This document shows, in pieces, positions 37,667 to 44,578 of a stretch of DNA of 64,000 nucleotides; within the stretch, counting starts at the first letter, position 1, and the number at the start of each line of letters is the position of its first letter. Source of the stretch: Nostoc sp. JL34. Lineage in GTDB: Bacteria > Cyanobacteriota > Cyanobacteriia > Cyanobacteriales > Nostocaceae. The notes under the pieces are model-generated. The model made no database searches and was not told the origin of the DNA. It saw only the letters and a list, made by a program, of their open reading frames with translations. Location: assembly GCF_017114945.1 (NCBI RefSeq), contig NZ_JABXKQ010000124.1, positions 146,143 through 210,142 of the forward strand, written 5' to 3'. The position numbers were made by a program, and so were the translations under genes.

Positions 37667-38086
37667 TCAGGCTATTTTAGGGCTAATTTCAAACGCTAAT
37701 TCAGAACGATAGAAGCATACATCAAACGCTAAAAAGAAATTCATGTGTCCTAAAATCAATGGGGCGTTTCTATCTCTTGTCCAAGCAAAAGCTAGCTCTA
37801 CTGTCGGAAATTGTTCAACATTCGCCATCAACACCAATGCCCTCGCCTCAAACCTAGCCAGATTACCACCCAATGAAAAGGAGAGTCTTTGACGTTCCCA
37901 AACTGCTCTCAGCGTTAACCCGATTTCGTAGGGCAATACGTTGACAGTAGAACCTGTATCTAGCAAGCCTGATACACTTACCGAACGATTCTGATAAGTG
38001 AGAATTAGCGGTAGATAAGGCAGCGTACTTAATGCACCGATTTCTGGATTTACTTCAGTAAATGCAAATCTAACTTTATCAACAAT
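37667..38086 (-). CDS. retropepsin-like aspartic protease, start codon non-standard
   Basis: About 139 residues if read from ATT at 38086. The catalytic motif LLDTGSTVNVLPYEIG is clear, with the downstream strand LGHMNFFLAFDVCFYRSELA; this is a single retropepsin fold, active as a dimer. A TTG at 37966 gives only a truncated form that begins at the active site, yet the sequence upstream, KVRFAFTEVNPEIGALSTLP and YLPLILTYQNRSVSVSG, is plainly part of the protein. There is no ATG, GTG or TTG in that upstream part, so initiation must use ATT or depend on coupling to the gene above, whose stop overlaps it by 8 bp. Sister genes in Nostoc usually pair with such a small gene. Confidence 0.65.
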   Translation of the reverse strand: MVDKVRFAFTEVNPEIGALSTLPYLPLILTYQNRSVSVSGLLDTGSTVNVLPYEIGLTLRAVWERQRLSFSLGGNLARFEARALVLMANVEQFPTVELAFAWTRDRNAPLILGHMNFFLAFDVCFYRSELAFEISPKIA

Positions 38087-38297
38087 GTGTTGCCGCTTTT
38101 TCTTCTGCTAATGCCTTCGCTAAAACAGCAGCAGCTTCAAAAGAATCATATAAGCCAAGACTAGCTACTTTGTCCTCAGCATCCAATGGAACTAAACTTG
38201 ATTCCTTTAACAATTCGGCTGCCAGGAAATGTATTAGTAAGAGTTTATCAGTGTGGGATAATTCTTTAACTAGCGGTATGAGTTCGGTAAGAAGCAT
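38079..38297 (-). CDS. small hypothetical protein paired with the retropepsin
   Basis: 72 residues, all helical: MLLTELIPLVKELSHTDKLL, LIHFLAAELLKES, then an acidic loop and FEAAAVLAKALAEEKAA. It looks like an antitoxin-type or adaptor protein. Its stop TGA overlaps the start region of the retropepsin frame, so translation is likely coupled. The two-gene module is recurrent in Nostoc as far as I recall; function unknown. Confidence 0.65.
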   Translation of the reverse strand: MLLTELIPLVKELSHTDKLLLIHFLAAELLKESSLVPLDAEDKVASLGLYDSFEAAAVLAKALAEEKAATHC

Positions 38298-38376
38298 AAG
38301 TTAAGGCTTTAATGAATTTAGATAAATTTTAGAGCATAGTTTGGGGAATGCTCTTCGCTAACTAGGAATAACAATT

Positions 38377-38643
38377 ATGAACATCCAACTTAAGGCGGAA
38401 TACGAGCAATTTATACAAACCCGAATTGCTACAGGTAGATATGAAAATGCTGAAGATGTGATTGCTAAAGCATTGAAACTGCTGGAAGAATGGGAGAATG
38501 GTTATCAGGAATGGGAAGAAGAAACCCATAAAAAAATAGCTGTTGGGCTTGCTTCTATTGAAAGTGGAGACGTAATAAATGGTGAAGTGGTGATGGCGCG
38601 ACTGTCAGAAAAATTACGCAAAGCGCGTGAGACTCAAGGGTAA
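38377..38643 (+). CDS. ParD-like type II antitoxin
   Basis: 88 residues. MNIQLKAEYEQFIQTRIATG and RYENAEDVIAKALKLLEEWE form the ribbon-helix-helix of ParD antitoxins that binds its own promoter; the rest (HKKIAVGLASIESGDVINGE) is the toxin-binding tail. The TAATG overlap with the next gene couples translation. Divergent from the retropepsin pair; an autoregulated promoter is expected in 38298-38376. Confidence 0.88.
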   Translation: MNIQLKAEYEQFIQTRIATGRYENAEDVIAKALKLLEEWENGYQEWEEETHKKIAVGLASIESGDVINGEVVMARLSEKLRKARETQG

Positions 38644-38945
38644 TGGAATATTTTATTGCCAAAGAAGCAAGTCAAGATTTAGATGAAATTTTGGATTATT
38701 TTCTAGTTCGCAATATCAACGCAGGGGAAATATTTATTCAAGAATTTAATAAGAAGTGCCAAAACATAGCTCAATTTCCGAATATAGGACGAAGTTACAG
38801 CAAATTTGATGCAAGCCTTAGAGGAATAGGTTTAGATGGCTACATTATATTTTATCGAGTTTTTGAAGATAGCGTTGTGATTGTGCGGGTAATTAGCGGT
38901 TATAGGGATTTAAAATCTATATTTGCAGATGTGGACGATGAATAG
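38643..38945 (+). CDS. ParE/RelE-type toxin
   Basis: 100 residues, full length for the family: MEYFIAKEASQDLDEILDYF, NKKCQNIAQFPNIGRSYSK, GYIIFYRVFEDSVVIVRVIS, and a C-terminal GYRDLKSIF with Arg. It is the toxin partner of the preceding ParD; by analogy a gyrase inhibitor or mRNase. In contrast to the ParE at 17911, the C-terminus is intact. Confidence 0.88.
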   Translation: MEYFIAKEASQDLDEILDYFLVRNINAGEIFIQEFNKKCQNIAQFPNIGRSYSKFDASLRGIGLDGYIIFYRVFEDSVVIVRVISGYRDLKSIFADVDDE

Positions 38946-38980
38946 ATTTTTGATAAAAGTTACCCTATCGATTTTATGCA

Positions 38981-39267
38981 GCGATCGCAATTTTATATCC
39001 CCAACTTCAAATATTTTGTCTTTGCCGAGCAATATTTATGCAGCGATCGCACTAGCATCAGAATAGATAAGAGCATATAGCGATCACAATTTTATATCCC
39101 CAACTTCAAATATTTTGTCTTTGCCGAGCAATATTTATGCAGCGATCGCACTAGCATCAGAATAGATAAGAGCATATAGCGATCACAATTTTATATCCCC
39201 AACTTCAAATATTTTGTCTTTGCCGAGCAATATTTATGCAGCGATCGCACTAGCATCAGAATAGATA
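38981..39267. repeat. 99-bp tandem repeat, about 2.9 copies
   Basis: Units start at 38981, 39080 and 39179 with GCGATC(G/A)CAATTTTATA, each containing CCCCAACTTCAAATATTTTG and a HIP1 site, and are almost identical. The third copy ends at about 39267, three bases before the GTG of the small ORF below. Confidence 0.92.
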
Positions 39268-39270
39268 GGG

Positions 39271-39381
39271 GTGAAAGCGCCTGATGGCAGAGAACTCAAT
39301 ATCGAAGCCAGCAGTCGAGAAGAGTTTGAATTTGCGCTACAGAAAGCACAAGATTTTTTGAACAATAAGTCAAACAGCTAA
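39271..39381 (+). CDS. 36-residue protein upstream of the caspase, probable truncated partner
   Basis: GTG at 39271 to TAA at 39379-39381 gives a peptide with KAPDGRELNIEASSREEFEF and ALQKAQDFLNN. The pattern DGRELNIEASxxEEFExxLxKA looks like the C-terminal half of a small 60-70-residue protein that accompanies caspase-like or other conflict genes in Nostoc. The tandem repeat ends directly at its 5' edge, so the N-terminus may have been lost. Its stop adjoins the caspase ATG, so if translated it is coupled to the caspase gene. Confidence 0.55.
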   Translation: MKAPDGRELNIEASSREEFEFALQKAQDFLNNKSNS

Positions 39382-41508
39382 ATGGCAAAAGTCGCACTGC
39401 TAATAGGGATTAGTGAATATGAGCCAGGTTTAAACCCCCTACCAAATGCTGTTAAAGATGTCGAGGCGATGCGGCGAGTTTTGGTAAACCCAGAAATGGG
39501 TGATTTTGCCGAGGCGGATGTCATGGTGCTGAAAAATCCCCAACGGCAGGAGATGGAAGATGCTATTTATAACTTGTATGCCCATCGTCAGAAAGATGAC
39601 TTGCTGCTTTTATACTTTTCTGGTCATGGCGTGAGAATCGAAAGTGGTGATTTTTACTTCTCGACTTCCATCACGCGGAAAAGTCAGGGAAAATTAATCC
39701 CTACTTCAGCCGTAGCAGCCACAAATGTACATAGTTGGATGAACCAGAGCAATTCCAGGCGACTGGTAGTAATTTTAGATTGCTGCTTTAGTGGTGCTTT
39801 TGCCAGGGGTTTGACAGCTAAAGATAGTGGTACTATTGACCTGCAACAGCATTTAGGAGGCGAGGGAAGGGCAATTCTCACTGCTTCCACTTCTACGCAA
39901 TATGCTTTTGAGTCCGATGGCTTAGAACTTTCAGTTTACACTCACTATCTGGTAGAAGGAATTGAGAAAGGTGCAGCGGATATAGACGGGGATGGCTTGA
40001 TTGCGGTAGACGAGTTGCATAGGTATGCAAAAAGCAAAGTGCAAGAAGCATCCCCCGCTATGACACCAGAATTTTATCCTTTTAAGGACGGTTATCGGAT
40101 TTTTCTGGCAAAGTCGTCCAAGGATGACCCCAGCCTGAAATATCGCAAGGAATTTGATAATATTGCCCTTGAGGATGAAGGAGATATTTCTGTAGGCAAC
40201 CGCTTTTATCTGAATGAGTTTCGGAATAATCTGAGGTTATCTACTGATGAGGCTGATGCAATTGAGTTTGAGGTTTTGGAACCTTATCGTCAGCGCCAGC
40301 AAAAATTGCAGCGTTATGAGCAAGCTTTATCTCAGATCAAACAATATCCACTCAGTAATAAAGACCGCAATGGCTTAAAACGCTTACAAAATATTTTGAA
40401 TCTTCGGGATGAAGATATACAACCAATTGAACAACGAGTGCTGGCATCAAAACAAATAGAATATGAGCGCCAGCAACGCGAAGCAGAAAGATTACGTCTA
40501 GAGCAAGAAAAAGCTGAAAATAAAAGACAGGAAGCGGAAAGATTACGCCAAGAACAAGAAAGAGCCGAAAATCAAAAACGGGAAGCAGAATTACAAGAAC
40601 GACTAAAAAGGGAATCATCTCCCCCAGGTATTCAAACTCAGCCTTTTGAGTTTGAAACAGCGACTCTAACCCCCAAATCAGCAGGATTTTTAGGTATGGG
40701 GAAAAAAACTTATGAAATTAACCGTAGCCGTGGACGCGCCGAGTTTTTTACAGAAAACTTGGGTAATGGCGTAGTTCTGGAAATGGTTGCAATTCCTGGT
40801 GGTAAATTTATTATGGGTTCACTAGAGAGTGAGCCAGAAAGAGTTAGCAGGGAAAGCCCACATCACTCTGTCACCATTCAACCCTTTTTTATGGGGAAAT
40901 TTACAGTAACTCAGAGTCAATGGAAAGCTGTTGCCGCCTTACCCAAGGTTAGTATTGATTTAAATCCCGACCCATCCAATTTTAAAGGTGCTAATCGACC
41001 TGTTGAACGGGTTTCTTGGGATGATGTAATTGAGTTTTGCGCTCGGCTATCTAAAAAGACTGAGAAAACCTATCGCTTGCCCAGTGAAGCAGAATGGGAA
41101 TATGCTTGTCGGGCGGGAACGACTACGCCGTTTTATTTTGGCGAAACGATTACAACGGATTTAGCGAACTACGATGGTAACTATACCTATGGTTCTGCCC
41201 CAAACGGTGAATATCGTAAGCAAACAACAGATGTGGGTAAATTTCCTGCTAACCCCTTTGGTTTATTTGATATGCATGGTAATATTTGGGAATGGTGTCA
41301 GGATGAGTGGCACGAAAATTATAACGGAGCGCCAAAAGACGGAAGTGCTTGGTTATCTGATAATGATAATCAAAATCGCCTGCTGCGTGGTGGTTCGTGG
41401 CGCCTCAATCCCAGGTATTGCCGCTCGGCGCTTCGCAACTATTACACGCGTGTCAATAAGGGCGGCAACGTGGGTTTTCGGGTTGTGGTGGTTAGGGGCA
41501 GGACTTGA
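39382..41508 (+). CDS. caspase-FGE (formylglycine-generating-enzyme-like) fusion, likely DGR target
   Basis: 708 residues. N-terminal caspase-like protease: VALLIGISEYEPGLNPLPNA, catalytic His82 in LLLYFSGHGVR, catalytic Cys135 in ILDCCFSGAF. Middle (about 250-420): helical linker with a long Glu/Arg-rich coiled coil (EYERQQREAERLRLEQEKAE). C-terminal FGE-sulfatase domain of C-type-lectin fold (about 450-708): MVAIPGGKFIMGSLESEPE, MGKFTVTQSQWKAV, YRLPSEAEWEYACRAGTT, GLFDMHGNIWEWCQDEW. The end, LLRGGSWRLNPRYCRSALRN then YYTRVNKGGNVGFRVV, is where DGR targets of this fold are diversified. Such proteins are thought to couple recognition by the lectin fold to cell suicide or defence signalling. 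It is followed by an Avd-like gene. Confidence 0.9.
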   Translation: MAKVALLIGISEYEPGLNPLPNAVKDVEAMRRVLVNPEMGDFAEADVMVLKNPQRQEMEDAIYNLYAHRQKDDLLLLYFSGHGVRIESGDFYFSTSITRKSQGKLIPTSAVAATNVHSWMNQSNSRRLVVILDCCFSGAFARGLTAKDSGTIDLQQHLGGEGRAILTASTSTQYAFESDGLELSVYTHYLVEGIEKGAADIDGDGLIAVDELHRYAKSKVQEASPAMTPEFYPFKDGYRIFLAKSSKDDPSLKYRKEFDNIALEDEGDISVGNRFYLNEFRNNLRLSTDEADAIEFEVLEPYRQRQQKLQRYEQALSQIKQYPLSNKDRNGLKRLQNILNLRDEDIQPIEQRVLASKQIEYERQQREAERLRLEQEKAENKRQEAERLRQEQERAENQKREAELQERLKRESSPPGIQTQPFEFETATLTPKSAGFLGMGKKTYEINRSRGRAEFFTENLGNGVVLEMVAIPGGKFIMGSLESEPERVSRESPHHSVTIQPFFMGKFTVTQSQWKAVAALPKVSIDLNPDPSNFKGANRPVERVSWDDVIEFCARLSKKTEKTYRLPSEAEWEYACRAGTTTPFYFGETITTDLANYDGNYTYGSAPNGEYRKQTTDVGKFPANPFGLFDMHGNIWEWCQDEWHENYNGAPKDGSAWLSDNDNQNRLLRGGSWRLNPRYCRSALRNYYTRVNKGGNVGFRVVVVRGRT
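41384..41485 (+). other. putative DGR variable region (VR) at the end of the FGE domain
   Basis: The codons after GGTGGTTCGTGG specify the surface loop of the lectin fold. Known Nostoc template repeats carry AAC/AAT codons at the positions that here are CGC, CTC, TAT, CTT, TAT, TAC, ACG, GTC and GGC, while the frame between (AATCCCAGG, TGCCGCTCGGCG, CGCAAC, GGTTTTCGGG) is conserved. That is the footprint of adenine-directed mutagenesis. The template itself is not in the window, so this is inference. Confidence 0.6.
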
Positions 41509-41622
41509 TAGCCCTTTACGCTCTCGCCCTTTAGCACTCTAACCTTTATTTCTTTACACTTCTTAATGTCTCGCGCTCTGCTCGATAATTTTTTTTAGCT
41601 TTTATTTTCTAGTTTTGCGTAG

Positions 41623-41976
41623 GTGAATGATTTACCAATCATACAAAAAACTTACGATTTGATCAAGTGGTATGTGCCAATTTTAAACCGCCTTCCTAGA
41701 GATCATAAATTTTTGCTAGGAAATAGGATTATTACAGAACTATACGATTTATTAGATGTTCTGATCGTAGCACAGTATGCTAAACAGAAATTAGCCCATT
41801 TAGAATCATTGAATAGTAAGCTAGATATTTTACGCTATCAAACTCGTCTACTTTTAGAATTCAACTTAATTAAGACAGAGCGTTATGAATATGCTCAAAA
41901 ACTTTTAAATGATATTGGCATCGATTTGGGTGGATGGATAAAACAGCAAAAAATTAAACCAGGTACTTCCAATTAA
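41623..41976 (+). CDS. avd: Avd-like four-helix bundle protein (DGR accessory)
   Basis: 117 residues from a GTG start: DLPIIQKTYDLIKWYVPILN, RLPRDHKFLLGNRIITELYD, LLDVLIVAQYAKQKLAHLES, LDILRYQTRLLLEFNLIKTE, YEYAQKLLNDIGIDLGGWIK. Four amphipathic helices with the RLPRDHKFxLGxR signature match the Avd/bAvd (23S rRNA intervening-sequence-like) family that binds the DGR reverse transcriptase and template RNA. It lies 115 bp after the caspase-FGE gene, the usual target-avd order. Family members also occur as stand-alone IVS proteins in 23S rRNA, but the context argues for DGR. Confidence 0.82.
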   Translation: MNDLPIIQKTYDLIKWYVPILNRLPRDHKFLLGNRIITELYDLLDVLIVAQYAKQKLAHLESLNSKLDILRYQTRLLLEFNLIKTERYEYAQKLLNDIGIDLGGWIKQQKIKPGTSN

Positions 41977-42118
41977 AAAATATTCCGCCAGCAACTTTGG
42001 AATGAAATTATTAATAAACCAGGCGATTAGAAATCGCGGCTATACAGACAAAACCCACCTGCGTGGGTTAATTTATCGGATAGCTTGGTAGTCCGCAAGG
42101 TCGAACAGTTGTCCGCCT

Positions 42119-42160
42119 CATGCAATATTTAGGACTAATTTCAAAAGCCAATTCATTCTC
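42119..42160 (-). pseudogene. C-terminal scrap of a retropepsin gene
   Basis: The minus strand reads ENELAFEISPKYCM, nearly the same as the end of the retropepsin at 37667 (SELAFEISPK). Nothing else of the gene is present. Confidence 0.45.
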
Positions 42161-42171
42161 AATGCCCACTT

Positions 42172-43197
42172 TCATGAAGAAACAGCTTTCAAATGTGAGC
42201 CATGATGAGATAGGTAGTTGGAGTCAATAACTCGATTACGCCCAGAAGTTTTAGCCTGTAACAGACATTGATCGGCACGATGCAGCAGACTCTCTCCTTG
42301 CTCATCATCCTCAGATCGCAGAGAAGCTGTGCCCAGACTAATGGTGATATTAATTGTCAGTTTATTGTTGAGTGCAAATGGTTCATCGCTGACTATGCGA
42401 TTGAGACGACGGGCTACTAATAATGCTTCGTCATCGCTAGTGTTAGCCAGAAGTATTACAAATTCTTCACCACCATAGCGGAATGCTGTATCTTGACAGC
42501 GCAGATTGTGGCGCAAACGCTGACATAATACTTGCAAAATGCGATCGCCTACTAAATGCCCATGAGTATCGTTAACTTTTTTGAAATGATCTACATCCAG
42601 AATAATCAGACTCAGAGAAGTTTTTTGAGTCCTGGCTCTTTGAATTTGTCTGGGTAAGTCCCATTCTAAAGCCCGACGATTATTTAATTCTGTCAACGAA
42701 TCTGCTAAGGCGATCGCAGATAACATATCATTTGTCCGAATCAAATCTCGGTATTTGTGTGCTTTCCGCAAGCCAACTGTCAATTGAGCAAGTATGAGTC
42801 CATGATTTGCAGTCAACTCTGCCAAGCTATGATCTTTTTTTTCTTCAATCAGATGCCAAATATAAGCATCGGCTCCCTGCTTTAGTGTCGCAGCACTCAT
42901 TTCCAATTCCCTGTGCCAACCCTTATTTCGATCAGTTAGCTGCTGCGAACGATCCTCAAAGAGAATACAGTATATCCACGATAATTTTGTCTGGTCTTTC
43001 AACCAAGCGCACAGTTCCATACTGCCATCCAGACTAGCCTGCACCAGTATTATATAGGGAGGCGTTATTTTAATTCGCGACACTGCCTGATTTAGATTGT
43101 CCATAACTTCTACACTAAAAGCAGTCGCATAACGGATCTGATCTGGAAGTGTGGCGATAAAATTCTTTTTTCCAAAGACCAGAATAGAAATATTCAT
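42172..43197 (-). CDS. diguanylate cyclase with receiver-like N-terminus
   Basis: 341 residues. Residues 1-130 resemble a degenerate response-regulator receiver without a clear phospho-Asp. A short helical stalk leads to the GGDEF domain (about 170-330): active-site RYGGEEF, IILDVDHFKKVNDTHGHLVG for metal and GTP, and an inhibitory I-site RxxD (RCQD) five residues before GGEEF, so product feedback is expected. It makes c-di-GMP, which in filamentous cyanobacteria acts on motility and differentiation. Single gene. Confidence 0.9.
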   Translation of the reverse strand: MNISILVFGKKNFIATLPDQIRYATAFSVEVMDNLNQAVSRIKITPPYIILVQASLDGSMELCAWLKDQTKLSWIYCILFEDRSQQLTDRNKGWHRELEMSAATLKQGADAYIWHLIEEKKDHSLAELTANHGLILAQLTVGLRKAHKYRDLIRTNDMLSAIALADSLTELNNRRALEWDLPRQIQRARTQKTSLSLIILDVDHFKKVNDTHGHLVGDRILQVLCQRLRHNLRCQDTAFRYGGEEFVILLANTSDDEALLVARRLNRIVSDEPFALNNKLTINITISLGTASLRSEDDEQGESLLHRADQCLLQAKTSGRNRVIDSNYLSHHGSHLKAVSS

Positions 43198-44126
43198 TGC
43201 TTTATTTTTTATCCTATTTAAATTTTCAAGAGATTAACTTGAGTAACTTACTGCTTTTATTGCCTAATACTAAATATGATGTTTGAGGCTGAGTTATATT
43301 TCTTGATATATTATTTTTGGAACGCCAATTTTACAGTGATTTTCCAAGTTTAATCTCCTTTTAAGGCTTTATATTTACTATTACAGTTTCTCAAATATCC
43401 ACTTCTGACAACTAATGTCTTCTTTAGAGTTTGTTTTTAAAACAGTAAAAATACTGAATATTATTGGGATGTAGAAAACCTATTCCTGTAGTTTCTTAAG
43501 TGCTATTTTCCTGATGAAACTACCAAAACAAATAGTTTGTCATCACTGTCACATCAGGCAGATAAATTTATTCCCAAGTAGAAAAATAAAGAAAATATAA
43601 AATTTTTTCATTGAATTATAAAAACCAAACTTTTCTCATTGAATTAAAAATGTTATTTGCCATAGAGAACTTCAGCCTTTTTCTTTATGAACTAGGCTTT
43701 TATCAAGTATCAATATAGGAATTGAATGGCAAAAAAATAGACAGCAAAACTAATTACTGCTATGGATAGTAGCTTCCTGTCTACTAACATTCCCTACAAA
43801 TACAGACCGAATTTGTAGTGTAAAATTCGCAGTTTTAAGTGAGGATAAACCCAAGTTTCACCATGCGTTAACAAGATAAATAAAATATCTCTGCCTACGC
43901 TTTATTTGTGTTTCTTTATTTACTTAACTCACATCTTTTTTTATTTGCCGCAACATCATAAATCTAGAAAACAAAGCTAAATAAAAAACTTGATGTCAAA
44001 ACCTGCCCCTAATGTGGGTAAATTAGTTCTATTCCGCCCGTAAAAAAGCAGAATAAATATAAAAAAAATTTATCAGAGTCGCCTGAGATATTAAAATCTA
44101 ACCTTTTGTCAAAACCTAGAACCGAG
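43198..44126. other. 930-bp AT-rich gap, no gene recognised
   Basis: Lies between the GGDEF gene and the HMA protein gene, both on -. It contains no protein-like ORF and no obvious hairpin terminator. It may hold the long 5' region of the cyclase gene. Confidence 0.4.
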
Positions 44127-44327
44127 TCAATAACCTTCAACAGTGTAACCAGCAGCAACAATCACCTGTTTGATTGACTCTTCAGAAGCTGCGGACTCCA
44201 CCGTGACAGTTTTAGCGTTAACATCGATATCCACCTTAGCCTCAGGTTCCATAACGTGGATAGACTCAGTAATTGTGTCTGCACATCCCTCACAAGCAAT
44301 ATTTGATACTTTCAGTTTTAGTGCCAT
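44127..44327 (-). CDS. heavy-metal-associated domain protein (copper-chaperone-like)
   Basis: 66 residues, a single HMA ferredoxin-like domain with ALKLKVSNIACEGCADTITE; the CxxC pair in ACEGC binds Cu(I) or another soft metal. The rest, VDIDVNAKTVTVESAASEES and IKQVIVAAGYTVEGY, completes the beta-alpha-beta-beta-alpha-beta fold. The acidic surface differs from typical CopZ, so the metal is uncertain. It has no P-type ATPase neighbour. Confidence 0.88.
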   Translation of the reverse strand: MALKLKVSNIACEGCADTITESIHVMEPEAKVDIDVNAKTVTVESAASEESIKQVIVAAGYTVEGY

Positions 44328-44578
44328 TTGTTACCTCAATATCGATTTTTTAAACTATTTCTTAAGGATTAATCTTAACCATCAAAAAGCGCTCCCGCAT
44401 CTCACCAGAGTTAGATTATGGTGTAAAAACATCCTAATTGCTGCATTTTGCTCACCGACTGGCACAATTCGCTGGCAGTAATATGAAACAAAATGCAAGA
44501 ATATATAAAGCTATTTATGAAAATACACCTACCTAGTGCCGCTACGCCCAAGTCTAAAGTCTAAAGTTAAAAACACCT

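Noticed and set aside
38981..39267. Repeats spaced about 99 bp as a CRISPR array
   Set aside because: The units are contiguous and near-identical along their whole length, with no unique spacers and no cas genes.
41977..42171. Reverse transcriptase or template repeat after avd
   Set aside because: The stretch is too short, has no YxDD-type frame and does not match the variable region; only hairpin repeats and a retropepsin scrap are present.
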